Shown here one piece after another: positions 1-7,625 of a DNA stretch of 64,000 nucleotides. The notes beneath the pieces were generated by a model. It was not told the DNA's origin. It saw only the letters and a program-made list of their open reading frames with translations, and ran no database searches. A program made the position numbers and the translations under genes. The stretch spans positions 60,106-124,105 of the forward strand of contig NZ_CANMTQ010000012.1 of assembly GCF_947500835.1 (NCBI RefSeq), read 5' to 3'. The stretch comes from an uncultured Halomonas sp. Its GTDB lineage: Bacteria; Pseudomonadota; Gammaproteobacteria; Pseudomonadales; Halomonadaceae. Positions within the stretch are counted from its first letter, which is position 1; every line of letters begins with the position of its first letter.

Positions 1-1
1 A

Positions 2-76
2 GCTTATCCCTATGCCGAGATATCGCGCTGGGTAATCGATCATATCGCCAACGCTCTGCCGTCGACCCCACCATGA
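2..76 (+). CDS. possible C-terminal end of a gene entering from the left
   Basis: The frame open from the left edge of the window encodes about 24 residues, ending ...RWVIDHIANALPSTPP, before a TGA. Its composition is protein-like, but it is too short to assign to a family. It could be the tail of a gene lying mostly outside the window, or chance. Confidence 0.3.
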   Translation, partial: AYPYAEISRWVIDHIANALPSTPP

Positions 77-143
77 ACGCTTCCATCAAATGGAAAGCAC
101 TATAAGCATGCTTTTCTCTCCTTTGTTTGTTGCTTCGATTCCC

Positions 144-170
144 TCAGGCCAATCGTCCTTTTGCCGATAA
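144..170 (+). promoter_or_regulatory. sigma-28 (FliA)-type promoter of the chemoreceptor
   Basis: GCCGATAA at 163-170 is a perfect match to the -10 element of flagellar sigma-28 promoters. The expected TAAA, 15 bases upstream at 144-147, reads TCAG, so the -35 is weak. The site lies about 60 bases before the chosen start codon at 233, in front of a chemoreceptor, the classic kind of FliA target. Confidence 0.55.
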
Positions 171-232
171 CTATTCACAGATACAAGACCATCCAAATCC
201 TCTCCAAGAATCATAGGCAAAAGAAATCCATC

Positions 233-1951
233 ATGAATCGTTTAATCCGCAATCTTTCCGTCAAGGCCGGCCTGACCGTCGTGCTTGGCATATTCACCTT
301 AATGATATTGGGCGTCGCCGGAATGGGTTACGTGACCAGTCAACATAGTGAAAAAGCCATTGGTCAACTCGATAGCCTCAATGTCGAGCAGCTGAATTCA
401 CTCAACCGTGCCCGCTTCAATATCGCCGATACCATGCTCAGTTTCGAAGAGGTAGTACGTGACACTGCAGCTGGCAGAATCGATCAAGCCCAAGCGGGTC
501 TTGCCAATGCTCGGATAACCATGGAGCGCGCCGAGAAGCGCATCTCGCGGTTCTTCGATGCTCCCAAGACCTCGGAGGAAGGTCGTCAATTTGAAATGTC
601 TATTCAGTCAGCCTACAGCACGCTGATGAATCAAGGACTCCAGCTTCAGCTTGAGGCATTGGAGCAAGGCGATATGGCTGCTTATGCCGCTCTAAGCTCC
701 AAGACCGAAGAGTTGCGCACCGAGTTTCGCCGGGTCTCTCAAGAATTCATAGACTACGGGGACATTCGCGGTGAAGAACTGATGGCTGAGCAAGCGCAGT
801 ATGCGGACACCGCCGAAATCGTTCAAATCATCGTGCTGGTTTTCGCTATCGTTGTCGTATTACTGGTCCGTACCGGCATGATCCGTATGGTCATCCGCCC
901 CTTGCAGGAGGCGGTACAGCACTTCGGCCGCATTGCCGAGGGCGATCTTTCGCACAAGATCAAGGACTATGGCCGCAACGAGATCGGACAGCTGTTTTCC
1001 GCCATGCGCGACATGCAGGATGGCTTGACCAAGACCGTCTCGACAGTGCGCGACAGCAGCGGCTCGATTCATATCGGTACTCGCGAGATCGCCAGCGGCA
1101 ATTCTGATCTTTCATCGCGCACCGAGGAGCAGGCAGCAGCCCTTCAGGAAACCGCCGCCAGCATGGAAGAACTGACCACGACGGTGAAGCAGAACGCCGA
1201 CAACGCGCGTCAAGGCAGCACTCTGGCCAAGGAAGCGTCCACTACCGCCACGCGTGGCGGCGAGGTAGTCGATGAGGTAATCACCACCATGCAGGGCATT
1301 TCCGCCAGTTCCAAGCAGGTCACCGACATCATCGGTGTCATCGACTCCATCGCTTTCCAGACCAACATTCTGGCATTGAACGCCTCCGTGGAAGCAGCCC
1401 GGGCCGGTGAGCAGGGTCGTGGTTTCGCGGTGGTGGCTTCCGAGGTGCGCAATCTTGCCAGCCGCAGCGCGGATGCCGCCAAGGAAATCAAGGCGTTGAT
1501 CGAGGCCTCTTCCGTGCAAATCAATCAAGGGTCTACCCTGGTCGAAAGTGCCGGCGGCACCATGCGGGACATCGTTGAATCCGTGCGTCGAGTGACCGAC
1601 ATCATGGACGAGATCTCATCCGCTTCTCAGGAACAGAGTTCCGGTATCGAACAGGTCAACCAGGCCATCACCCAGATGGATGAAGTGACTCAGCAGAATG
1701 CGGCGCTGGTCGAGCAAGCCGCTGCAGCCGCAGCTTCACTCGAGGAGCAGGCCGAGCAGCTCGAAGTCGCCATGTCAACTTTCCGGCTCAGCGGCGGTGC
1801 AGCCAAGGGTTCTGCTGCCGTCACAGCAGCCAAGAAGACACCTGCTGCCCTGCCTTCTGCGACAACTAGACAAGAAACGAGCGCACCCAAGCAGAATACC
1901 GCCAAGAAAGCACCTGCGAAGTCCGAAGAGATGGAGTGGGAAGAGTTTTAA
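233..1951 (+). CDS. methyl-accepting chemotaxis protein
   Basis: Inner-membrane chemoreceptor of 572 residues that signals to CheA/CheW. It has a transmembrane helix at about 12-33, a periplasmic helical sensor to about 193 (Tar-like four-helix-bundle type by look), a second membrane helix at about 195-213, a HAMP linker, and a long cytoplasmic coiled coil. The highly conserved hairpin tip is present (QTNILALNASVEAARAGEQG, near 370-390). The C-terminus ends WEEF after a flexible Ala/Lys linker, resembling the NWETF-type tether for CheR/CheB. A TTG at 161 in the same frame lies inside the sigma-28 -10 element, so the ATG at 233 is preferred. The gene is followed at once by a strong terminator and is monocistronic. 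The ligand cannot be told. Confidence 0.96.
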   Translation: MNRLIRNLSVKAGLTVVLGIFTLMILGVAGMGYVTSQHSEKAIGQLDSLNVEQLNSLNRARFNIADTMLSFEEVVRDTAAGRIDQAQAGLANARITMERAEKRISRFFDAPKTSEEGRQFEMSIQSAYSTLMNQGLQLQLEALEQGDMAAYAALSSKTEELRTEFRRVSQEFIDYGDIRGEELMAEQAQYADTAEIVQIIVLVFAIVVVLLVRTGMIRMVIRPLQEAVQHFGRIAEGDLSHKIKDYGRNEIGQLFSAMRDMQDGLTKTVSTVRDSSGSIHIGTREIASGNSDLSSRTEEQAAALQETAASMEELTTTVKQNADNARQGSTLAKEASTTATRGGEVVDEVITTMQGISASSKQVTDIIGVIDSIAFQTNILALNASVEAARAGEQGRGFAVVASEVRNLASRSADAAKEIKALIEASSVQINQGSTLVESAGGTMRDIVESVRRVTDIMDEISSASQEQSSGIEQVNQAITQMDEVTQQNAALVEQAAAAAASLEEQAEQLEVAMSTFRLSGGAAKGSAAVTAAKKTPAALPSATTRQETSAPKQNTAKKAPAKSEEMEWEEF

Positions 1952-1983
1952 CGCCTCATATCGACTGCTTTGATCGATACCAG

Positions 1984-2009
1984 CGCCGGGCTCAGCCCGG
2001 CGTTTTTTT
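1984..2009 (+). terminator. rho-independent terminator of the chemoreceptor gene
   Basis: An 8-bp GC-rich stem (CGCCGGGC / GCCCGGCG) with a 3-base loop is followed directly by seven T residues. It starts 32 bases after the stop codon of the chemoreceptor. Confidence 0.93.
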
Positions 2010-2056
2010 GTAATGTTATTACAGTTCGACTTATGTTCATGCGCTGGAAGGCGGTC

Positions 2057-3283
2057 TCAACGACAATCCTGATGGCGGGCATACCGTCTGGCAAAGGGTG
2101 CCGCGGTTAGCCCATGTGCAACGATCGCGGCGAATACACACAGACTGACCACGACCCAGACTTGATCGTTTCCAGACCGGCTCGATGCCAATACCCCATA
2201 GAACAGTGCCGAGACGCCGATAGGGCCAAACCAGCCCATGACCAGCGCAATATTGCGCTCCCGCACCGGTGGTAGCCATCTGCGCAGCCCCCATATTACC
2301 GGCAAACGGCGTAGCAACAATATAAGCACCACCAGCAATAGACCACTCCAGCCCAGTGCCAGCCATTCAGCCCAAGGCGCCATCAAGCCGAACAGAGCAA
2401 ACACCGGCATGGTAAAGAACAGATTGGCCATCTCCTGGACGTTGTCTTCCTCACTCCGCTCCTTGCCGTTCACCAGCTGATCGTAGGCAATGCCCGCGGC
2501 GAACACCGCCAGAATGCTATCCGTTCCCAGTAATTTTCCGACGCCAAGCACCAGTAGCGTCAGCGCCAGGGTAATCGCCAAAAAAGAAGGCTGGTCGAAA
2601 AACCCTTTGCGCTCGGACCAATTTAGTAATCTACCAAAGCACCAGCCTAGTATGGCGCCTATCAGTACGCTGCCAGCGACTTCCCAGAGCCAGACTTGAA
2701 AAAACCACTCCACCCAGGCGGTTCCCGTTGGTTTGGTCAATAGCAAAATGGCCAGGAACACGAAGGGATAGGCCAGACCATCGTTGGCGCCAGATTCGGC
2801 AGAGAGAAGATGACGGAACCCAGCTGGAAGATTGTCCTTGGCGACGCCACCGGTCACGATTGACGAGGCGATGACCGGATCCGTGGCACAGATACTGGCG
2901 CCAATCAACAGGGCTATCAATAACGAGATGCCAAGCGTCCACTGGATCAGTAGCGCGCTGATCAGGAACATAAGCGGCATGCCGATACCCAGCAAGATCA
3001 ACAGGGAGCGCCAATGCATGAAGGGGAATCGAGCAGGCAACCGTAGTGCGATCCCCATCAGGCTGATGCCGAGAGTCAATCGAGTTGCTTCTTCAAGCAC
3101 ATGGTGGCTGTTGCCCCAGGCGTCTGGGTCGAGCAGATTCAAGCCATAAGGGCCGATGCTCACACCCAGGCAAAAGGCTATTAACGGAGGTGATAACCAA
3201 GAACGGTCGATAGGACGCGATAGCAGTCCCAACAGCAATACCAAACCTCCAGCGGTGGCCAGTATGATGTTGATGTCTTTCAT
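2057..3283 (-). CDS. CPA1-type cation:proton antiporter
   Basis: Polytopic inner-membrane protein of 408 residues with roughly a dozen hydrophobic segments. The ATDPV motif (133-137) and the AESGANDGLAYP stretch (about 162-173) with its Asn-Asp pair are typical of the ion-binding core of NhaP/CPA1 Na+(K+)/H+ antiporters. It probably exports Na+ (or K+) in exchange for protons, fitting a salt-adapted host. It lacks the cytoplasmic C-terminal regulatory domain of longer NhaP2-type proteins. The ATG is preceded by AAGGAG about ten bases upstream. It runs convergent to the chemoreceptor; 85 bases separate its start from the upstream nadE stop. Ion specificity is not determinable from the sequence. 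Confidence 0.9.
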   Translation of the reverse strand: MKDINIILATAGGLVLLLGLLSRPIDRSWLSPPLIAFCLGVSIGPYGLNLLDPDAWGNSHHVLEEATRLTLGISLMGIALRLPARFPFMHWRSLLILLGIGMPLMFLISALLIQWTLGISLLIALLIGASICATDPVIASSIVTGGVAKDNLPAGFRHLLSAESGANDGLAYPFVFLAILLLTKPTGTAWVEWFFQVWLWEVAGSVLIGAILGWCFGRLLNWSERKGFFDQPSFLAITLALTLLVLGVGKLLGTDSILAVFAAGIAYDQLVNGKERSEEDNVQEMANLFFTMPVFALFGLMAPWAEWLALGWSGLLLVVLILLLRRLPVIWGLRRWLPPVRERNIALVMGWFGPIGVSALFYGVLASSRSGNDQVWVVVSLCVFAAIVAHGLTAAPFARRYARHQDCR

Positions 3284-3326
3284 GTTTAGCCGGCTCCTTG
3301 GCTTTGATGATCGACTAGGCGACTGG

Positions 3327-3350
3327 TAAAAGGCCGGAACAGTATCCGGC
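3327..3350 (-). terminator. probable terminator after nadE
   Basis: On the minus strand a GCCGGA/TCCGGC hairpin (3333-3350) is followed by CCTTTTACC. It lies just downstream of the nadE stop and upstream of the antiporter gene, so it would end the pncC-nadE transcript. The T-run is short. Confidence 0.6.
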
Positions 3351-3368
3351 GCTCAAATAAAGCTTGTT

Positions 3369-4199
3369 TCAAGGGGTGGCAGGCAGCTCCCTCTTGTGCG
3401 CAGTGCGCTGATACGCGTCGACAATGGTCTGATAAGCTTCCTCGCTTACGGTTTGGCCCTGCAAGAAGCGATCGATATTCTCGTAGCTCACCCCAAGGGC
3501 ATCCTCATCGGTAAGTTGAGGCTTGAGAGATTCAAGATCCGCCGTCGGCACCTTCTCTATGAGATCCGCCGGTGCTTTCAGAATTCGCCCCAATTCACGC
3601 ACCTGCCCCTTGGTCAAGCCGGTCAACGGCGCAAGATCGCAGGCGCCATCACCATACTTGGTGAAAAACCCCATCATTCCTTCGGCAGCCTGATCGGTAC
3701 CCACCACCAGCGCGCCTTTGGCACCTGCCACGGCGTACTGAGCGATCATGCGTTGTCGCGCCTTGATATTGCCCATCACAAAATCTCGATGATGCTCATC
3801 CTTAAAGGTGAGGCCACCTTTTTCAAGGTCATCCATCATGGCATCGCTGGCCGACTTGATGTTCGTCGTCAGCACTTCGTCCGGAACGATGAAATCAATG
3901 GCGGCCTGAGCCTCATCCTCATCATACTGTTCGCCGTAAGGAAGGCGCTGGGCATAAAACCGCGCTTCAACGCCCCTCTCCCGAGCCTTTTCCACAGCCA
4001 GTTGAGCCAGGCGACCCGCCACCGTCGAATCAACACCGCCACTGATTCCCAGCACCAGGCCATGCTGTCCAGTCGCCATCATGCGCTCACACAAGAACTC
4101 ACTGCGGCGCTCGACCTCTTGCTGGGGATCAATCGACGCCTGCGCGGCAAGATCATCGATGATGCGTCTTTGCATCGCGTCTTTATCTTGCTTACTCAT
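3369..4199 (-). CDS. nadE: ammonia-dependent NAD+ synthetase
   Basis: Converts nicotinic acid adenine dinucleotide, ATP and ammonia to NAD+, the last step of NAD synthesis, in the cytoplasm. The 276 residues contain the N-type ATP-pyrophosphatase P-loop SGGVDST (53-59) and the downstream VGTDQAAEG and TKYGDGACDLAPLTGLTKGQ segments typical of NadE. There is no N-terminal glutaminase domain, so it is the short, NH3-dependent form and matches that family in length. A strong RBS (AAAGGAGG) precedes the ATG. The gene lies 46 bases downstream of pncC in the same direction, a two-gene NAD salvage/synthesis operon. Confidence 0.97.
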   Translation of the reverse strand: MSKQDKDAMQRRIIDDLAAQASIDPQQEVERRSEFLCERMMATGQHGLVLGISGGVDSTVAGRLAQLAVEKARERGVEARFYAQRLPYGEQYDEDEAQAAIDFIVPDEVLTTNIKSASDAMMDDLEKGGLTFKDEHHRDFVMGNIKARQRMIAQYAVAGAKGALVVGTDQAAEGMMGFFTKYGDGACDLAPLTGLTKGQVRELGRILKAPADLIEKVPTADLESLKPQLTDEDALGVSYENIDRFLQGQTVSEEAYQTIVDAYQRTAHKRELPATP

Positions 4200-4245
4200 G
4201 AATGCCTCCTTTATGCACTATTGCAGTGTCAAAGATGGATCATGT

Positions 4246-4752
4246 TCACAATGGTGGCGCCTTTCCTTCAAGCACTGCCTGATGGTATTGAGGAATGCAC
4301 TGGAGCGCATGATGGGCTGCAGCGAGGCGCACTTCGTTTCGATCTCCATTGAAGCGACGGGTCTCGGTATACAGGTATTTCTTTTCATCATGGCGAAAAG
4401 CCCAGGCAAAACACACCGTTCCTACCGGTATATTCCCCTGTGCTTGTGGACCCGCAATGCCCGTATTGGCAACGGCGAGATCGGCGTGGTTGTTGTCGAG
4501 CGCTCCAAGCGCCATCTCTTTCGACGTTTCTTCGCTGGTGAGCCCGAAGTTCTCGATAGTGGCATAGCGTACGCCGAGGTAACGATTCTTGGCCTCCGGG
4601 GAGTAAACCCCCAGTCCGCAATCGATCGACTGTCCGCTGCCCGGTACTCTGGCAAGCTCCGATACGATCAAGCCCGCCGTACAGGATTCAGCCGTGGCAA
4701 GTTTCAACTCGTGGTTGATGAGATATTGGGTAATGTCTTCCAGAAGCGTCAT
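4246..4752 (-). CDS. pncC: nicotinamide-nucleotide amidohydrolase (CinA C-terminal family)
   Basis: Deamidates NMN to nicotinic acid mononucleotide, recycling the NMN released by DNA ligase into the NAD pathway that ends at the neighbouring nadE. The 168-residue protein is a stand-alone CinA C-terminal domain with the family signature AESCTAG (21-27), where the Ser/Cys/Thr cluster lines the active site, and the NTGIAGP motif. The chosen ATG has GGAGGAG just upstream; a longer in-frame extension to 4809 has no such signal. Its role could also be read as competence/damage-related CinA-like, but the nadE context favours NMN amidohydrolase. Confidence 0.92.
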   Translation of the reverse strand: MTLLEDITQYLINHELKLATAESCTAGLIVSELARVPGSGQSIDCGLGVYSPEAKNRYLGVRYATIENFGLTSEETSKEMALGALDNNHADLAVANTGIAGPQAQGNIPVGTVCFAWAFRHDEKKYLYTETRRFNGDRNEVRLAAAHHALQCIPQYHQAVLEGKAPPL

Positions 4753-5094
4753 CAGCTCTCCTCCTTGAAATCGAATGACTCTGGGAACACTAGCCAGCAG
4801 GAATGGCATCTTTCAATAACCCATGATGAGAAAATGTCAGATAGTCACGTAGTTTTTATTGTTTATCGAAGGATATTAATAATTGTACGTTTCAATGTGC
4901 TGCATATATTAAAGCTGGTAATTTTATGTATTAGTTGCCCCAATGAGCGTAAAAAAAACAATATCCAAATGATGGTTGACACCACATACACATACACTAC
5001 ATTTACTTTGGCGAACCGAAAACAACGTAGAGGCAGCTGGAAGCTCCTTGTTTTCTTCGTAATATTAATCTGGGTTAAATAGGGAGATATGCGC
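4753..5094. other. AT-rich intergenic region between pncC and the 5.1-7.5 kb cluster
   Basis: This 342-base divergent spacer has markedly lower GC than its surroundings and no convincing coding frame. It must hold the promoters of pncC-nadE (leftward) and of the LEA-like cluster (rightward). Confidence 0.7.
4976..5003 (+). promoter_or_regulatory. candidate sigma-70 promoter for the LEA-like cluster
   Basis: TTGACA (4976-4981) and TACATT (4998-5003) are separated by 16 bases. The -35 is a perfect consensus and the -10 matches at four of six. It lies about 90 bases before the first gene of the cluster in an AT-rich stretch. Confidence 0.4.
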
Positions 5095-5715
5095 ATGATC
5101 GATCCGGAAAATTCCAACACTTCGAACTCACCTTCCACGGGCGCTACGACCTCTCAATCCAGGTCTGGTGGCATGGGCTCTTCCTCAAACACCACAGGCA
5201 ACTCTAGTCACACTGAAGAAGCCAAGAACAAGGCTCGTCAGAGTGCAGGTGAGGTCAAGGACGCAGCTCGTAAACAAGCAGAAGGCATGTTCGATCAGCA
5301 AAAAGAAAACGCCGCCAACCAAGCAGAGGGATTATCGTCGGCCTTCCGCAAGATGGCTAAAGAGTTCGACGAACAGGATCAGCGCTCTTTTTCTGGCTAT
5401 GCAAACAACATTGCCAGGGCCACGGATAGCATCTCTCAGCGATTGCGCGAGCAGAATCTGGATGGCCTGCTACATCAGGTACAGGACTATAGCCGCCGCC
5501 AACCTGCGGTATTCCTGGGGGGCGCCATCGCAGCCGGCTTCTTCCTGGCGCGGTTCTTGAACAGTTCCCAGCAGAATGGCTCGTCGGGCACGTCTTACTC
5601 TGGTTCCTCAACCTACTCCAGCTCCAACGCCTCACCCTCCTCCACGCGTGGTTCCACCGGAATGGGTTCAGGCATGGACAATTCAAGCGATACGCTAGGC
5701 CCAGGGCCCTATTAA
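5095..5715 (+). CDS. membrane-tethered LEA-like protein of unknown function
   Basis: Not assigned to a characterised family. The 206 residues have a Ser/Thr/Gly/Asn-rich N-terminus, then a charged Ala/Lys/Glu helical stretch with roughly 11-residue spacing (KNKARQSAGEVKDAARKQAE) that recalls group-3 LEA and YqjD/ElaB-type proteins. A further amphipathic helix follows, then one Gly/Ala-rich hydrophobic segment (PAVFLGGAIAAGFFLARFL) and a Ser/Gly low-complexity tail. Of two adjacent ATGs, 5095 is favoured because AGGGAG lies at a proper eight-base spacing, against two for the ATG at 5089. It heads a three-gene cluster with DUF1469 and DUF3618 proteins, which suggests a role in envelope or osmotic stress; that is inference from context and composition. 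Confidence 0.82.
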   Translation: MIDPENSNTSNSPSTGATTSQSRSGGMGSSSNTTGNSSHTEEAKNKARQSAGEVKDAARKQAEGMFDQQKENAANQAEGLSSAFRKMAKEFDEQDQRSFSGYANNIARATDSISQRLREQNLDGLLHQVQDYSRRQPAVFLGGAIAAGFFLARFLNSSQQNGSSGTSYSGSSTYSSSNASPSSTRGSTGMGSGMDNSSDTLGPGPY

Positions 5716-5794
5716 GGCTTTCTACTAGCGCCATTGATTGACGAATTGGCCAAGTGAGAACAATTCAACGCGACTAGCCAGGGAGGCTAATAGC

Positions 5795-6238
5795 ATGGAT
5801 ACAGATAATAGAAACACGACGAGAGATAGCTCTTCATCTTTCGGCACCCTGATTTCGAGTTTGACGAATGAAGTAACGTCCTTGGTGCGTAATGAAGTTG
5901 ATCTTGCCAAGGCTGAAATGGGCCAGAAGGTTTCTCAGATTGGCACCGGCGTCGGCTCAATTGCAGCGGCAGGCGCGGTACTTATGTGCGGTTTCCTGGT
6001 ACTGCTTGCTGCAGCGGTGTTCGGCCTGGACACGGTACTACAAACGCCCTGGCTCTCTGCCCTGATCGTTGGCGTCATTGTCGTCGTCATCGGGTTCATC
6101 ATGTTGCAGACTGGCAAGAAGAAGCTGAAAGCCACTAATCTGATGCCGCAACGCACTATTTCCAGCGTTCAGAAGGACGCAGACTTGGCGCAACACCACA
6201 AAGTCGAGGCTAAGGAGCAGCTGAAAAATGAGCGATAA
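5795..6238 (+). CDS. DUF1469/YqjE-like phage-holin-superfamily membrane protein
   Basis: Small inner-membrane protein of 147 residues. An N-terminal amphipathic part (GTLISSLTNEVTSLVRNEVD) is followed by two close transmembrane helices (about 50-75 and 85-105) and a basic C-terminal tail. This is the layout of the YqjE/DUF1469 family (putative actinobacterial holin-X/holin superfamily III), whose members sit beside YqjD/ElaB-like and DUF3618 proteins in many proteobacteria. Function is unknown; the holin label is structural only. The ATG at 5795 has GGGAGG five to ten bases upstream, whereas the longer frame from 5738 has none. The stop overlaps the next gene by 11 bases, implying translational coupling. 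Confidence 0.88.
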   Translation: MDTDNRNTTRDSSSSFGTLISSLTNEVTSLVRNEVDLAKAEMGQKVSQIGTGVGSIAAAGAVLMCGFLVLLAAAVFGLDTVLQTPWLSALIVGVIVVVIGFIMLQTGKKKLKATNLMPQRTISSVQKDADLAQHHKVEAKEQLKNER

Positions 6239-7517
6239 TAACCAGGACAAGCAAGATACCCGCAAACCCGAAGAAATCGAATCGGATATCGAAGAAAATC
6301 GCGAACGGCTGGATCGCACTCTGCACGAACTCGAAGAGAAGATCTCACCTCGTCGATTGATAGACACTACGATGGACTATGTGCGCAGCGGTGGGGCTAA
6401 TGAATTTGCCTCCAACCTGAGCGATACCATCAAGAACAATCCGGTGCCTTTTTTGCTGACGGGTGTTGGACTGGGCTGGATGATAATGGCTCAGCGCAAC
6501 CCCGACAGGTATTCACGTCGCCAATATAATAACGACGACGATGTCTATGGCTACGATGACAGAAGGCATTATCCGATGACGAATCGTCCGGCTCCGACCG
6601 GCGTGTCATCCGGTTCCACGGCAGGCATGCCGAGCGATTCCACCAGGGTGCCGCCAACGACTTCCGTGCCTTCTTCTACCAGCGTTCCGCCTACTAGCGG
6701 CACCACTGTTGGCGGTACGACCGTAGGCACCACGACGACCACTCGCGTGCCGCCTGCTGCGTATACAACTGGTACCGTAGGAGATAACGACTACGACGAC
6801 CGGCAAGGCAAAGGTCGGATGAGTAGCGCCAAGGAAAAGGCGCAGAACATGTCGAGTAGCGTAAAAGACCGTGCCCGGGGCATGTCCGATAGCGTGAAAG
6901 GTCGCGCCCAAAGCATGTCCAGCAGTATGCGCGATGGCACATCACGGATGAAAAGCGGTTCACGTTCCGCCATGCGCGGCGCCTCTCAAGGCGCCCAGAA
7001 TGCTGGACAGCAGACAACTCAGTTCATCCAGGAACATCCCCTGGTGACTGCAGCCTTGGGCGTTGCGATTGGTGCCGCGATTGGAAGCCTGTTGCCGTCC
7101 ACGCGTTTTGAGGATGAGCAGTTTGGCGATACCCGGGACAAGCTTGTCGATCGTGCGGCCGAGGAAGGTCAGAAGCAGGCCGACAATGTTCAGTCCAAAG
7201 TGGAAGAAAAAGCTCAAAAAGCGAAGCAGGATGCACCCAATGCACCTGATTCCGGGGGCACGACTGCAGGCTCGTCAGGCAGCCATGGTGGTGGCTCGTC
7301 TACTTCTGGCTCTTCCTCGACAACGGGTACCACTGGTACGTCGTCACGGACCGCATCGACTTCAGGGACTCCTGGTACGTCAGGTACTGGAACCTCTTCA
7401 GGTACTGGAACCTCTGGTAGTTCGTCCACTCCGTCGACAAGTTCAGGCAGGCCAACGGAGCAGGATATCTCGAAAACCGATATTGACTCAGGCAACCCGT
7501 CGAATCGTGGTGTCTGA
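6228..7517 (+). CDS. DUF3618 domain protein with LEA-like repeats
   Basis: The 429-residue protein begins with a DUF3618 module: a charged helix (ESDIEENRERLDRTLHELEE) then a short Gly-rich membrane helix (NPVPFLLTGVGLGWMIM). After a Pro/Thr/Ser linker comes an 11-residue periodic segment (MSSSVKDRARG, MSDSVKGRAQS, MSSSMRDGTSR; about residues 200-240), then a second Gly/Ala-rich helix (HPLVTAALGVAIGAAIGSLL), another charged helix and a long Ser/Gly/Thr tail. The arrangement of helices ending in glycine-zipper membrane segments resembles ElaB/YqjD proteins, which are membrane-anchored and stress-induced in E. coli. Biochemical function is unknown. It is coupled to the upstream holin-like gene and followed by a strong terminator, closing the operon. 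Confidence 0.85.
   Translation: MSDNNQDKQDTRKPEEIESDIEENRERLDRTLHELEEKISPRRLIDTTMDYVRSGGANEFASNLSDTIKNNPVPFLLTGVGLGWMIMAQRNPDRYSRRQYNNDDDVYGYDDRRHYPMTNRPAPTGVSSGSTAGMPSDSTRVPPTTSVPSSTSVPPTSGTTVGGTTVGTTTTTRVPPAAYTTGTVGDNDYDDRQGKGRMSSAKEKAQNMSSSVKDRARGMSDSVKGRAQSMSSSMRDGTSRMKSGSRSAMRGASQGAQNAGQQTTQFIQEHPLVTAALGVAIGAAIGSLLPSTRFEDEQFGDTRDKLVDRAAEEGQKQADNVQSKVEEKAQKAKQDAPNAPDSGGTTAGSSGSHGGGSSTSGSSSTTGTTGTSSRTASTSGTPGTSGTGTSSGTGTSGSSSTPSTSSGRPTEQDISKTDIDSGNPSNRGV
7380..7415 (+). repeat. perfect 18-bp tandem duplication inside the DUF3618 gene
   Basis: TCAGGTACTGGAACCTCT occurs twice back to back (7380-7397 and 7398-7415), encoding repeated SGTGTS in the low-complexity tail. Such a unit can expand or contract in frame. 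Confidence 0.9.
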
Positions 7518-7575
7518 CAGCGTTTCCTGAAAAACGACGCTATCGTCTAAGTTATATTCGATGTAGCGTTATTGA

Positions 7576-7608
7576 AACGAGGACCGGTCCAACAGGTCCT
7601 CGTTTTTT
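7576..7608 (+). terminator. rho-independent terminator of the LEA-like cluster
   Basis: A 10-bp stem (AACGAGGACC / GGTCCTCGTT) with a 9-base loop runs into a six-T tract. It sits between the DUF3618 gene and the convergent opgB-like gene and is oriented for the plus strand. Confidence 0.92.
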
Positions 7609-7625
7609 ATTGGTCGTTTCTTTTC

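Noticed and set aside
3396..4352. Long plus-strand open frame (318 codons) opposite nadE
   Set aside because: It is the antisense shadow of an unmistakable NAD synthetase; it has no RBS and no recognisable family.
5795..6238. Reading the DUF1469 protein as a prophage holin
   Set aside because: No endolysin, tail or integrase genes are nearby; this family occurs widely outside phages with YqjD/DUF3618 partners.
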